64,000 nucleotides of DNA from Thunnus maccoyii. Lineage: Eukaryota; Chordata; Actinopteri; Scombriformes; Scombridae. Shown here piece by piece: positions 11,801 to 23,965 of this stretch. The translations under genes were made by a program, and so were the position numbers. Numbering within the stretch: position 1 is the first letter of the stretch; each line of letters starts with the position of its first letter. Where the stretch lies: the NCBI RefSeq assembly GCF_910596095.1, contig NC_056545.1, forward strand, positions 24,637,067 to 24,701,066. Reading direction: 5' to 3'. The notes under the pieces were generated by a model, which saw only the letters and a list, made by a program, of their open reading frames with translations, ran no database searches and had not been told where the DNA came from.

Positions 11801-13586
11801 GGGAATCCCGATGTTTGGTATCCTGCTCGCTGGAGTTGGAGACCACCTGGGAACTGGGCTGAGGAAAACTATTGCCAGAATAGAGACACTTTTCCTGGTC
11901 AGACCCTAAACAGAGCTTTTGACATCTTCTTCACTTGCACTGTGCATGTTCGTCCCTTCATTTGTCTCATCCCATGGTGTTGTTTCACCTTGCTGACAGA
12001 AATGGCGTGTTAGTCCCACCATTGTGCGTGTGATCTCAGCCGTCCTATCCATCCTGCTGGGATGCCTGCTGTTCGTTGCAGTGCCGATCCTGGTTTTCCA
12101 AGAGGTGGAGAAGTGGACTCTGCTGGAGTCGGCCTACTTTGTAGTTATCACCCTGACAACAGTGGGGTTTGGCGACTATGTTGCAGGTATACATGTGTTA
12201 ATCAGCCACCATAACCCTAACCCTAACCCTTTCTGCACACAGAGATGAGAGAGGTGTTTATTTATGACCTGAAGTCACACCAGAGCTGAGCTAGGGAAAA
12301 CAAAACACGGAGAAATGTCTAATCAGTGCATCAATAAATCCCCATTAAACAACCTACGGGTCTTTTTTTTTAAGGGAGCAATACAACACTATGTTAACTG
12401 CTGATAAGGCAGCTGTAGAATTGCCTGACTTGTGCTTGCTTTTGCATATTTTTGCATTTTTTGTTGAATTTATTGATCTGAACATAGTCTGCTGGCATGA
12501 CTTAATTAGTCCTCCGTTAATTTAAATGTCAACTGTAATGCATTAAGTTCACTTAGCACAGATCATTTTCATTTACCTTTTAAATTATTCAGCATTAGTT
12601 TCTTGTAAGAGATGAATTATTGATTATGTCATCTGCTACATACTATCTCCTATCTTAAATTTTCATTTACTCGGCAGGAAAGACATGGATGTGTGCATGT
12701 ATGGACTTAACCCACTGCTACTGTGTCTTTGTGTCTTCCCAAAGGGGATTCTGGGGATTCGGGGAGCGACCACTGGTATAAGCCTTTGGTGTGGTTCTGG
12801 ATCTTGCTGGGTCTTGCCTACTTTGCATCTATCCTGTCGATGATTGCCAACTGGCTTCGAGTTCTGTCCAAGAAGACCAGAGCTGAGGTATTTCTTCTCC
12901 TCTGCTGTCTCTTTTATCAGCCTTTCCCTTTACCACTTTCCTTCCATCATGATCATTTTGTCCTCCTCTCTTAGATGGAGGAGCTGCGAGCCCATGCCAC
13001 TGACTGGACTCAAAACATCCAGAATATGTCAGTGGATTTTCGCATTCCAGGAAAGATTGATGACCCCTTCAGAAAGCGTCGGCGAAAGCGGCGCCATGGC
13101 CCTCGCAGCCATAGTCGTAGTGCGCCAACTCCCGGGGCCCCTGAGAGGAAAGACGAGCAAGATGAGAGTCAAACAGAGTCTGGATCTTACTCCTCTTCGT
13201 CCTTCTCGACTTCTAACGAATCAGAGTCTGGATCGGAGACAGACTCTCAGACCACTCAGACAGAGCGAGTTCCTGAAGACAAAATTGAAAAAGAGGACAT
13301 TGTTCCAGAGCCCCACCTTTCACAGCCTCTCGACTACTTTGGGGAGAACCTAGCGTTTATTGATGAGTCTTCAGATGCTCAGAGTGGTAAACTACATTTA
13401 GATCCTCTCCTGGATCAAACACAACCCAACTCTGTACGCTCTCGTCACCCCAAGAGGAGACGCCACAGAAAGCCTGTTCAACAGAGAAGCCCCAAAATCA
13501 ACCGCCCCAACCCTGACAGGAGGGAGCCCAATGGAAATCCAAAACCAGTTCCAGATCTACCACTGAAGCCTTCAGATCGAAGCTGA
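5857..13586 (+). CDS. kcnk4: Two-pore-domain potassium channel, TRAAK type (KCNK4), six coding exons
   Basis: Coding exons are 5857-6045, 11478-11592, 11737-11897, 12000-12186, 12745-12887 and 12975-13586; phases agree at every GT/AG junction and give 468 residues. The protein is a plasma-membrane K2P leak channel. K2P channels of the TREK/TRAAK group set resting potential and respond to stretch, heat and polyunsaturated lipids (family knowledge). Visible features are M1 at about residues 4-26, a cap with Cys52 (the inter-subunit disulfide position), a glycosylation sequon at Asn78, selectivity filters TIGFG (100-104) and TVGFG (209-213), M4 in exon 5, and a cytoplasmic tail with a basic run at 298-305 and a Ser-rich region. 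The tail motif [11 protein letters not shown] (389-399) is shared with mammalian TRAAK and separates it from TREK-1 and TREK-2. The start is the ATG whose next residues match the family N-terminus. Human TRAAK is 393 residues; the extra length here lies in the tail. Confidence 0.93.
6333..6925. mobile_element. Long inverted-repeat MITE in kcnk4 intron 1
   Basis: An arm of about 55 bases at 6433-6487 recurs in inverted orientation at 6793-6850, sharing for example AAAAGATCCCC and its complement GGGGATCTTTT. Weaker complementarity continues outward toward about 6340 and 6920. The roughly 300-base centre codes for nothing recognisable. This is the structure of a non-autonomous DNA transposon. 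The outer limits are approximate because no clear target duplication was found. Confidence 0.55.
8479..8775. mobile_element. Decayed hAT-type MITE, same family as the copy at 23966
   Basis: The left edge reads TAGAGCTGAAATGATTAGTTA and the right edge ends AATAATCATTAGTTATAGCC, a degraded inverted pair. The interior carries the GATTAATC-type words and the TTTTCTGAC stretch also found in the intact copy at 23966-24334. No target duplication was recognised, as expected for an old copy. Confidence 0.45.
9080..9712. repeat. Dispersed-repeat block in kcnk4 intron 1
   Basis: The block starts with imperfect CCAT repeats (about 9107-9136). It continues with text I recognise as widespread in teleost genomes, built around phrases such as GGCTATAACTCAAGAATTC and CACTGTGACATCATAATG, and ends with a TTTATTGGCCAAG segment near 9671. 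No second copy long enough to confirm it lies in this window, so its repeat status rests on recollection of similar sequences. No coding potential was seen. Confidence 0.4.
9885..10115. mobile_element. Truncated TTAA-type MITE fragment
   Basis: The fragment includes three near-repeats of CCGCCATGTT (9893-9927), a GC-rich AGAGAGGGCC stretch, an AGGGGAGGGGGAGGGG purine block, and a terminal sequence ending ACTGGTCTTTAA at about 10115. I recognise this as one half of an abundant teleost MITE whose other terminus should read TTAAAGGTCCAGTG. That end is absent nearby, so the copy appears truncated. Confidence 0.45.
12213..12230 (+). repeat. Three interstitial telomere-type repeats in kcnk4 intron 4
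   Basis: The sequence is AACCCTAACCCTAACCCT, three perfect units of the vertebrate telomere repeat, 27 bases after the exon 4 donor. It is short and probably incidental or a replication-slippage microsatellite. Confidence 0.8.
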
Positions 13587-14172
13587 TTAGAGGAGCTCCA
13601 CTGCTAACACAAGTATCGACACAAGAAATATGAGGTGTAATCTGACAGAGGAGTTCTCCATATAACGATTTATTTGTGTATATGCATTGCTTACTTACAG
13701 ACACTTACAATGAAAACATGTTGCAGAAGCCTTAGCCTCTTGTGGTCTGCATTTGATGCTCTTAGCATGCGAGTGTGTATGCCTCAATCAAAGATGATGA
13801 AGTGATTTTTATGCCAATGTTGCCATTACTTTCTGAGGAGTTGCTGCTCTCTACTGGGCCAAGATAGAAATGCACTACCACTCTCTCAACATGAGGGTTC
13901 TCACCCTTTACTAAACCAAATACATACTGCAAGAAACCAGAAAGATTAATCAAAAACCATTTGTTCAGAAATGTGCCACAGCTGTGTGGTGCTCATACTG
14001 AAGAGAGGATGGTTTGGTCTGAGGCAGTTACTCTTGAATCCTGCCAACAACTAAACGGGTACTTAACAGGTTCTTGTACATTTTTGGTATGTAACAAAAC
14101 TTTTTTAAATACTGTGTACAATCATAATATTTGCATTTTGATGGCATTAATCTTGATGTACTACATATATGT

Positions 14173-14243
14173 AATAAAGTTGTTTTTTTTTAAAATGACA
14201 GGAGCACTGTGTGTCCTTCGAACATGTTTAGCATTTTAATAAA
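14173..14243 (+). terminator. kcnk4: Poly(A) signals of kcnk4
   Basis: AATAAA occurs at 14173-14178 and again at 14238-14243, about 590-660 bases after the kcnk4 stop codon and before the next gene on this strand. Either would give a 3' untranslated region of ordinary length. Their use is inferred from position only. Confidence 0.5.
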
Positions 14244-15479
14244 GGGGCTCCTCTGGGAAACATGGTTGTTGAACAAACAGAATCGAAGTGCACTAATAGT
14301 GACACACCCTCTACTTTCTTATACGAAAACGTAGGTCAATATTTCTAACAAAGCTGGGGTCAAGCATAATAAGGCAGGGCTGAACTACACTTTCAGTTTT
14401 AAATGTTTGTCCGTGACAATATGTGTGTCAAACCTATTGAGATTTGGTTGCAGTGCTGAAGCAATGTCAATAGAACTCAGCATTCAGTGCCACTTCTTAT
14501 GAATCATCTACAGACTGTCATACTAGATTCAGTTATTCATGTCAAATAACCTTTTTTCTGGAGGTTTTAGGGTCTGTCCTGCAGAAAATGTAGCTCACAG
14601 AACTAGTCACACTACTGGGCTGAGAAAATTATGTCCCACCTACACCTCATGGTGGCAGTGTGAGCTTCCTCTAGGATGAAAGCAGGATTTGTCGATATTA
14701 ACACCAGCACTGATGTGTTTCATCACAGTAAAGTCATATAATTTAGTTTACAGCTCAAAAAACATGTTTAAGTGTGCAGTACTTCTTTAAATCCCGCTCC
14801 ACTCAGAAACATTTTTGCTTATTGTTACTTCACTTGGATGTTTGACCTATACTGGGCAGAGTTTGGCACTAAAAGAATGTTTTCAGAATGTTAACTGAAA
14901 ATCTGAGTTTAAGGCATATACCTACGAGCAGTATTTTATGACATCACAACTAGTTTGGGGCTAATTGTGATTCTGTATGAGACTTACACAAGTGTGATGT
15001 GGAAACTTGAAGCCTTTAGTGCACAAACAAACATGAGAATGGACTTAACAGTGAAGTAGGAGACATCTTGTGTCCAGTATTTAAAACTTTTGAAATGAAA
15101 AATATTGCATATTCATATTCCCTCATTCAATGGGGGAGAAGGAGGAGATATAATTTTAAGGATTTTAGAAGGGTAGTTGAACTTATTTTGTGGAAAAACC
15201 ACATTTGGTGAAAATTATTATTCAAAGCAGAGTATTTTTATATCTTGCAACATCTTTGGAGGGGATCTTTAAATAAAATGTCACCACTGTTTATTGATGT
15301 CTAATAATTCAGTGTCTAAACACCTACAAGATATCCAAATAAAAAAATACCTGAAACAGCTACAGGTGAAGAGGAATTATGAGAATTGCTTTCTAATTTT
15401 AGCTGTTTTGAAAATGCTTTTGGTCTGAATAATTCACATATTGACACATTTTCACATATTTAGAAGTAACAAGAGTATA

Positions 15480-15880
15480 ATGTTTAGCATGTTCACCATC
15501 TTAGTTTAGCATTTTAGCGTACTAACATTTGCTAATTAGCACTAAACACAAAGTACAGCTGAGGCTGATAGGAGTGCCATTGCAGGTGTTTGGTCATAAA
15601 CCAAAGTTGGACAAGCTGCTAGATGAAAAGTTAAGGGATCACCAGAGTTGATACAATTCATCAAGAATGTCTGTACCAAATTTCAGGGCAATACATCCAA
15701 GAATCGTTGAGACATTTCACTCAAAGACACAATGTCACCCTCATAATGGTGCAAGAGGAAAAGTCAGGGATCACCAGAGATTTATCCTCTGGGTATTATC
15801 AAGGTCTGTACACAATTTCATAGCAATCTATCAAATAGTTGTTGAGATATTTAAGTCTGGACAGACTTTGGCATCCCTTG
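15480..15880 (+). repeat. Dispersed repeat, copy 1 (pair with 58345-58830)
   Basis: A 42-base block at 15525-15566 is identical to 58405-58446 on the same strand. Similarity continues for about 300 bases, with shared phrases such as CAAATTTCA, GGCAAT and GTTGAGACATTTCACTCAAA. It lies in the kcnk4-esrra intergenic region. I recognise the text as a common perciform interspersed repeat but cannot assign its class. Confidence 0.7.
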
Positions 15881-16918
15881 AACATTCTGCTGCAACATAC
15901 TGTATGTAAGCTTAGCTTTAAAACTGATTCAAGGAAATATTAGTTGTTTCTACATGCAATTTATCAGAGTTCAAATAAAGGCCTTGTTTTATGCACAGAG
16001 AGGGAGGAAAGTGTCACTCATGTGGCTTTATGCTCTCTGTAGATCAATCTAGTTTGGTGGAGACAGGTCAGACATATGCTGCAAGATTTGAATAGCATAC
16101 ATACTGTATTGTGAAGGCACAGTAAAAATGCCCTTCAAGTTTTTAATATGACCCTTTGAGCATACACAGAAGCTCCTCAGTTGATCCATGTAAGTGATAC
16201 TCTGCTGGAAACTCTATCTGAAAATGTTTCAATCTGAAAATGGCACCAAGGACAAACATGGTGCAGACGTAAACTGCGACTGTAGTTCTTTTGTTGTCTG
16301 TATTTTAATTCCTTTGAAAGAAAAGCTGATGTGGCCAAATGTCACAAAATATCTTATGCATCAAAGCAGCAATCATTAACTTGTAATGCCCCCCCCTCCC
16401 ACTATAAGTAAATGACCGCTGATTTATTTTTTAAAACAACCAGCAGATGGCACACACTGACACATTTCCCCCTCTACAACAGTCCAAGACTTAACAGTAT
16501 AATTCAATACATCCAAGATCTGAATCCTTTGACTTCACTTTGTTCATTACCGAACATTTGAATGATTTTAAATGAGACAAATTGCAGTCGTTGTGTTTGT
16601 ATGGTGAGTGAAGCAAAACGTTTTAGAGGAGCAGAAACCATGTGAATATTCATCTGCCCTTTGGAAATCTGACACTTTCCTGCAGGATATGTAAAAAGAA
16701 AAAAAAAAGCAGCGTTCTGGCATTGCAATCAGGAAGTCAGCAGGCAGTGATGATGTGCAGTGGCAGTGTGGGTGACCTTTTACTGGAGGACACAGACGCT
16801 CAGCTGCTATAACGTCATCAGCACCGCTGCTGCAGTTTCCCGTGTGCTGCCACTAGAGGGCGGACAGTGGGTCGTGATAGTAGTGCTGATGTAGGCTACA
16901 CTCCTGACCTAGAGTTAA

Positions 16919-17248
16919 AGGGAAAATCCACCCCAAATTAGAAGCCAAATATGTCATGTCTACAGTATCGCACATACCAGCTTTGAACAAGTTTCTCCTT
17001 CAGTTGAACAACAGACTGGGTCATTTAGAGACAAATCCTGGAGCTTCTCCATAATGTGGCTGTTTTCTAATTTGAGTGTTTCACATTCAAATCAAACTGA
17101 TTACTGACATATTTTTAAAAAACCTTCAAATTTAATTGGACTGACATGTATGACATTGCCAAGTCTCCAGCTTGGGGAAACAAGTCCATATTTGATAATC
17201 ATTTAAATATCATATAATGTAGATCTTGTTTTAGGGTGGATTTCCCCT
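16919..17248. mobile_element. 330-base MITE with TTAA-type flank
   Basis: The left terminus reads AGGGAAAATCCACCC after TTAA (16915-16918). The right terminus is the near-perfect complement GGGTGGATTTCCCCT, followed by GTAA (17249-17252). The inverted ends plus a TTAA/GTAA flank point to a non-autonomous element inserting at TTAA, as Kolobok and piggyBac elements do; the purine-rich AGG start favours Kolobok. The interior is non-coding. Confidence 0.65.
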
Positions 17249-18244
17249 GTAAACCTGATACAAATTGTGCAGCAGTAGCATTTAGCATTAAGTAATGAGA
17301 GCATGGATATAAATGTAGCAATTAACACAGACATTAAGCTTTTTTAGAAATGTCAGCATCCCTTGTGCTTTATTTCCTGACATGGTTTACTTCTGTCAGC
17401 TGTCCATCCATCTGTCAAGTTTTCTGGATGTGAGACAAACTGAAGGCCACCATGGTGTTTGTAGTTGAACCCATAAATATTCAGTTTACTATAGCCCAGT
17501 AATTATGATTATATACAGATCAAGGTGTTTCTAGTATAGGTGGAGACTGTTCTCTATCAGTTGTGTTATCTGTGACTCACTGATGCAATGTCCAATGTTT
17601 TTTGTGTCCCACAGGCACAATGGCGTCTTGGTATTTATGTAGACTATCAGCTGACACCTGTCTGAGGTCACAGCCTGCTGTAAGGAGCACCCCAGGGACT
17701 CCAGCTGGCATTTCTACTCCTCCGTGCTTCATAGTTTAAACACATATCCTCCACAACTACACACAGTCACGTGTGAGACACTTGCACTTATTATTTAAGA
17801 CGCAGTAAATCTCCTCAAAACATGAACCGTTTCTAATGAATCCAATTTTCTGGTTTCTGAGTAAATCTCATGAATATAGCATGACGGGCTTCGCCTCTCT
17901 GACAGAATGATGATAATGCAGACTCTGCACCAGTATGATGCAGCCCCGCAGAATTGCAGTGTCTGCAGCAGAGACGGAATGACCTTGCTTCAAGGTCGCA
18001 ATGACACTGCCGTCAGTTTTTCCTCTCATGCGCGCACCAAGAAAATCCTGTCCAGAGCCCGGAGCCCGCTGCTTACATGTGACCACACCAAGACGCAGAC
18101 ACCCTGTTGTCCTGCACTTTTGGCACAGACAGGGGAACGCAAGTGTGTTAGTGCTTATTGGTTTAAACAGACTAGACTAATGTGTAATAGTCCATAATGA
18201 GAGGAGGATAATGCTGGGGTCTTTGGAAATTACCTATTATACTA

Positions 18245-18263
18245 TTTTTTTTTTTTTTTTTTT
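18245..18263. repeat. Poly(T) tract
   Basis: A run of 19 consecutive T residues in the kcnk4-esrra intergenic region. It could be the reversed tail of a retroposed sequence, but no target duplication or source was identified. Confidence 0.8.
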
Positions 18264-19084
18264 ACATATAACACCCTGTTTTTTTTAAATTCCTTTTTAA
18301 AAACCAGAGGACAAGGTTGTCAACTCCGCTGTGACAACTTCTCTCTGTGCCAGCTGTTGTCAGGCATGTTGAAGAGCGCAGGCTACAAAGTTAGACGGAA
18401 CAATCATTTCTTTACCTTGAACCATACGTAAAAGATATCTGAGACATGTTTGAGACTATTTTATAACGCATTTGGTAAATTATGTGTTGCGTCCCCCCCC
18501 CCCTCAAACTACAATCCCTTCATTATTCCCCTTCCCCATCCCATTGCGGTGATCTCCTGATCTCCTCTTCCTTGGCTCCGGTCCAAACAGTGTAGTGGTG
18601 GAGAGAGCCGGTCAGTGTCACAAGACCGACAGCATGATTTTCCATAGAGGTGTGCTGCAAGGGACATGCAGCCTACTGCTCTCTCTGCAGCAGTCCTTAA
18701 AAGCTTGTGACAATTTTAATACAAAGATATCTTCATCGGATATTGAATTATATGGTATTTTAAGTTAAAAATATTAGAATAAAACTACTATTAGTGGACA
18801 AAACGTACAATACAACCAATAGAAACTTAAATTTAAACTTAAAGTAGTATTTTAGGCATTTTTAAGTGTGTCTGGGAATATGACAATTTTTCATTTACAG
18901 TGGGGAGGCACTTTTTCTGCTGCGAGAACATGCACTGATTGATTAGTTGCACGACACCATCGATTTGCAGAGAACTGATCAGAAATCAGCACTCTATAAT
19001 CTAAATGAATAGACCTGGACTACATTAGGATTAACATAGACTGGGTCTTTTTTTTCCACAGGAGTTGCAGGCCCTTATTATAAT

Positions 19085-19745
19085 GCTGATGACGCTGGTG
19101 GATGGAGCGTGCGGACGTAACGGAGACACAACGGACGCAAGTTGGCCAGAGGGAGGAGGAAAGGCGCGGGATAGAGACTACGTCACCGAGCTGCGTCAAG
19201 CTACCGCGAGGGAACTAGCAGGAACCGGAAATTACACTGTTTAAGCGTTTTAAAACAAAACAACGAGTTATGTTAATGTAGTAATATTAGGCTTAGTGTC
19301 ATTCTGGTGAGTGAGTGGTATATTCACGTAGTATAAGACGACTCTCTTGTGTTAAATACAATTTCGCTTCGAGGCTTCGTCCAGCTCGAGAAACGTTACA
19401 ACGGTTATGTGCGTCGACAGTGTTTCATTGTGAAACGTCGTCACCGGACGTTCAGGTTTCCTTCTTTAACGTATTGACGCTAAATGTCCAGCTACAACCT
19501 CAGCTGTGGCAGCCGAAGGCGAGAATTTATAACAGCGGTGTACGGAACCGAACAGGCGGATAATCAGACGGTACGTGTCGCTGCGTGTTGTTGATGTTGT
19601 GACGGGATGTGAGAAATCCTGCGAGGCTCGGACAGCGCCGTTAAACCGGGTAAACCGACTGTGGACACCCCAGCCGCAGAAGACTTGGCTGACTTCAGAT
19701 AAAAAGCAACCCTGCGATGTTTTTTTTGCATTTCCCAGTAAGTAT
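19085..19745 (+). promoter_or_regulatory. esrra: CpG-rich promoter and probable first exon of esrra
   Basis: CpG frequency rises sharply compared with surrounding DNA. An ETS-like ACCGGAA lies at 19224-19230 and a CRE-like half site TACGTCA at 19179-19185. Two good donor sequences follow, ACG|GTACGT at 19570/19571 and CCCA|GTAAGT at 19737/19738, either of which could end an untranslated exon 1. The next gene on this strand is esrra, whose first coding exon begins with a splice acceptor at 27212, so an upstream leader exon is required. Assignment is by position. Confidence 0.5.
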
Positions 19746-20045
19746 CCTCACTTAGCCTACACTGCAGAGATTGAGCTCACAGTGGGTTTAGGCTATTATT
19801 AATCTTTTCTGCTGTCTTATCGGTAGTCTGGTGTGCATGCACAGAGCTAAGTTCGCGTGGCCACGTTATTGGGGGTAGGGGGCACGAGCCGCTGAATAAA
19901 TATTTGTGTAATAATTTGCAGTAGGAGCCTCTTGTCGAGCTGACACTCCTCTCATAATTTACCTCCTGACTAATTCACGCGTTAATAAATGCTACAACAC
20001 TCTATGAAAAGGTTAATCCTCTCCTCGCTGATGAACCCCCCTCCT

Positions 20046-20110
20046 ACACACACACACGCATACACACACACACAAACGCACACGCATACACACACACACA
20101 TACACACACA
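20046..20110. repeat. CA-rich microsatellite
   Basis: About 65 bases of mostly CA dinucleotides, interrupted by CG and TA variants, in the presumed esrra leader intron. Confidence 0.9.
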
Positions 20111-22889
20111 AAATGTCTTATTAAATTGGATGCATTGTCACTTAGAGAGTAAATGAAGAATGCCGGCCCATGTTTGAATAAGATTACAGCCGATAATAGT
20201 GCTCCTATGGCTCACTGCATGTCCTCATTTAAAAGGGTAAGTGACACCCCGCACTTCTTCAACTCTATACACAGTTCAGCTTTTTTTTTTTTTGAAATAT
20301 GTATTTGAACCCCCTCCCTGAGTTGATCCTCCTTCTGCCTCAACACACTGACCTGTGCAAGTCACCAAGCCTGCTGGACCAGGATTGAGATCACTGATCT
20401 TAAGGCATAATCCACTTTGGCAATTAACCTTTCACCGGTCCAAGATCAGTAAGCAAGGTCACCCCTGGGTGCTGTTCTCGTCGTCTCCACAGTGCGCCGC
20501 ATGTGAAAACCTTAAAAAGAGTTTTATGTATAGTCAGTGTGATGCATTATCAGTGACAAAGACCACCGGTCCCCCCACCCCCAAACAATTGAGAAAGCTT
20601 TTAAACCATGTTAGACAAAGGGAGGACTGGTTTATGTGCTTTGACGTTTGGTTTTTCATTTAAAAGTGTGTTCAGAGGTAACATTTTGCACAGAGGATCA
20701 TTTGAGCGAATGTCATTCACTACTGTAGTTTGTTTAACAGCCTGTTACGATGCAAAAATCTAAATCTACAGCTTTAATTTAATCAATTGTCAGGTTTCTG
20801 TGGCCAAAGAATGGATAGAAAGAATATATAGATAGAAAGAATATAGATATACATCACAGTTTGTTTCCACAAATTATTATAGACTTGTTCCTCAAATAAG
20901 TTGAAAACAAGAAACAAGGGGGAAAAAAACCAGGAGGTTCCCCTTGGTTAAAATTTTGAATTTAATGTTGACTACTTTTTAAAATATCCAAAGCCAGAGT
21001 CACATCTACACTGTAAAAAGTAACTGTAATAATGTTTGCTGTAATGTTTTTTTAAATTAAAACTAGTCTCTTGAAGTGTTTATACAGAGTTATCACCAAA
21101 CTTCAGCTTATGACTTTGTAGGAGTGAGAGAGACAAGGTGTTGGCTTTACTCTGTCTGTCCTTCAAGCATTCCTGTGACTGTGACCTTTGGAGTGTGTCA
21201 CGCAGTGTAAGGGGGGAGGGAACTCGAGTAGCGTACAGAAATCTGGACAGATACAGTGGGTTATGTATTTTAGGAAGGAAAAGCCAGTGTTACGAGTATA
21301 CACAGGCCTTATAATAGAGGAAACAAAACTACTGCCAATATATACAGTAGGTTCTCTCTTGCACTCATGGAGATTGGCACTGCTGTTAATGTTAAGAGCC
21401 CTTTAATAAACTAATATGTACAGCTTGCTCTCACAAATCATGGTTGTCATTGTGGGACAGGACACAATGTACTTTGGGGTATTTGACTATTAAAAAACCA
21501 CAAATGGCAGGTTAACATGAAAAGTATCTGTGGCACTCAAAACCTTTGCTTACTTTGCAGGTGTCCTGATAACTGCAGACTTCAGCTCAAAGCAATAGCA
21601 CTTCATTGAACCACCACTGGGAATCACGGATACATAGGCTTCAAACACCAGTTCAGCAAACAGGTAATCTCTTCTCACATCACCTTTTATGCTGATGAAA
21701 TATTACGCTATTGTGCTGTGCTCCATCTGGGATTATGTCTGTTATTTGTGCTGTGCGGTCAAGTGCCTCACCTACCTCACATTTCATTCTTGTAAGGCTG
21801 TAGCTGGGCAATGTTCGGGTCTTCTTAAGAAAATACTCACAGACAAAAGAGGGATGTGGAAGGAGAAATGCAGCTAAAACACCAGAGTACAATTTTTGAA
21901 GGTGCTGACCTCTCATTTCACACCCAGAATATTACGAGTGGTTAGTGATAGCATACAGCATGCCTCATTCTGTTGCAATCAAACAGCTCACAAGACATGT
22001 TCCTTTTTGAGAAAAGCAGGGTCAGCAGCTGCAACTTAGTCATATCTTTGGGTCTGTTGCTCTGAAATTATAGTGCATGAACTCATTGGAAGCCTGAAGG
22101 GGTGGGTTGTGATTGCCCTGCAAACCCAAAAAGGATAAACAAGGGACATGTAGTGGATAGAGGGGAGAGAGGATTGCCCTCTGCTTAAGTAGCATGAAAT
22201 CAATGTGAGAATGTCCAAAATCCTGTGTGAAGAGAAAGGAGCAATCAAGTTATCAGTGTAAACGGCTTGATGACGCCATAACTTTAGAGTCCTTTGTTTT
22301 TTGGGTGCTGGATGCAGACTGGGGGAAAATGAAAGCTTTCTGCAGTATTTTCCATTTAGCAGAGTCAACATATGTGCCACAATACAATGAAGGTGGAATT
22401 TCACGGTGTGCAAAACAAATTAACACCAATTAAATTATTAAAACTCACCAGTTAAATGTGTGAGTCAAACCTAGCAGACAGACATTCATCATAAGGACTC
22501 TCTTTTGGTATTCTGTCAGGTAAAATAAGTTGAGAGTGTGGAGTTATGGTTCATGTAAGTTAATTCCTGACCATGCCAGTCAGGCTCACAATTAGGGTTG
22601 AACATATTTCTCCAGTGTCACAACAACCACGTTTTTGTGATGTTCCCCTGTCATATGAGAGCACATGAGTTTTGTTTTCTGAACTCTAAATTACTGAGAG
22701 TAGTTTGTGAAGAACATTGAAGCCTGTGCAAAAAAAAGTATATTAATAGCGAGTTGAATTGGCAGTTAAATAATGCTGAAAACTGCATTTGTGTCCAGAG
22801 AGCCTCTTGAACCAACGTGTTATAGCTGCAGTGCCTCCATCCTTTACTGTCTAGCAGCTGGTAGTAAAGGCAGATTGTAGCCCGGCCCA

Positions 22890-23007
22890 TCGCAGCACTC
22901 AGCCTACAACGAGCTAGCAGCTGCTGGACTCTGATTTTCTGTCAAACCTGTGCCATGTTATCACACCGCGGAGACACTTCAGTGCTGTACTAGTCACCGT
23001 TATCAAG
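22890..23007 (+). other. esrra: Candidate alternative leader exon of esrra
   Basis: A moderately GC-rich stretch ends at a strong donor (ATCAAG|GTAAGA at 23007/23008) and is followed by intron-like sequence rich in GCTAGC-type words. It could be an alternative first or second untranslated exon of esrra. The start is arbitrary, because no TATA box or clear acceptor was seen. This is a low-certainty call from splice-site quality. Confidence 0.25.
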
Positions 23008-23965
23008 GTAAGATGCAGCATAGTCCGGGTCAGAGTGACAGAAATAGAGCTCAGTCAAGATTAACGCCTAGCTTCTGCTAGCTAGTTAGCTAAGAGAAGC
23101 TAACCTGCACTTATAATGTATTCGGTGATGTTAAAGCTAATGCTAACCCAAACATGCCTGTACATTAGTTTACAGTACACACGACACGTTTCTCTGGCAT
23201 GTTAAATAGAAAACAAAGCAACGTAGCCAACCCCGACTGGTTTTAGACACAGTTTAATCTGCTTTGGTTAAACGAATAAGTAAATATTTAGCTATTATCG
23301 CTTGCTCCTTTAACATTTTCGTGACTGAAACTGATGTTCCTCTTATGTGGCCAGCGGTGCACATGGTGCTCACTGGTCTGGTCAGAAAGTCTGAGCAAAA
23401 CAGAATGATATGGTTGATTTTCTGGGCTCATATACTGTTGGCTGATTCATTCACTGAGCTTGTAAACTCAGTCCAAGCAAGCTAAACTTTAAACAGGCTG
23501 GGTTTGCTGTGACCCCCTTGCTGAGCTTGCCAAACAGTGCTACTTTAAAGTACAGAGGGGGCAAACTCCAAATAAAGTGTTTGACTGCCAACCACTATTG
23601 GATGGCATTTATTGCTGTAGCAGTAAATATGATAAAAGCATACTTGGTTTGCATTCAGTGATATCTAGAGTAAGTAAAGATTCAGTATCTTAGTGTGTTG
23701 AGCTCAAGGTGTCAGGTAAAGAGTCTTTATCTATAAACTGTACATACTGTACACATACTGCATATATGTAAATAACACATAGACTGTGTTATGTGAGATT
23801 GTTGTGGCAATTTCGCTGACTTAGTTTTCCTCATAACATCAACATAATGTGAGCTATCTTCCTTTTTCCCTTTGTTTTTTTCCCCTCAGTTGGTCTTTAA
23901 CCCTGATATTGTCCAGCTTTGGTCAACCTTGAAATCATATTTTCAAGTACATGAACTGACTGAAG

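Noticed and set aside
12844-13353. A 169-codon open frame overlapping kcnk4 exons 5-6
   Set aside because: It reads the channel exons in another frame and crosses the exon 5/6 intron; the in-phase exons give the family protein.
17985-20465. Sites close to the ERR response element (TCAAGGTCG near 17990, GCAAGGTCA near 20454) as evidence of esrra self-regulation
   Set aside because: Single near-matches to a 9-base motif are expected by chance in this length, and neither lies in the CpG-rich promoter.
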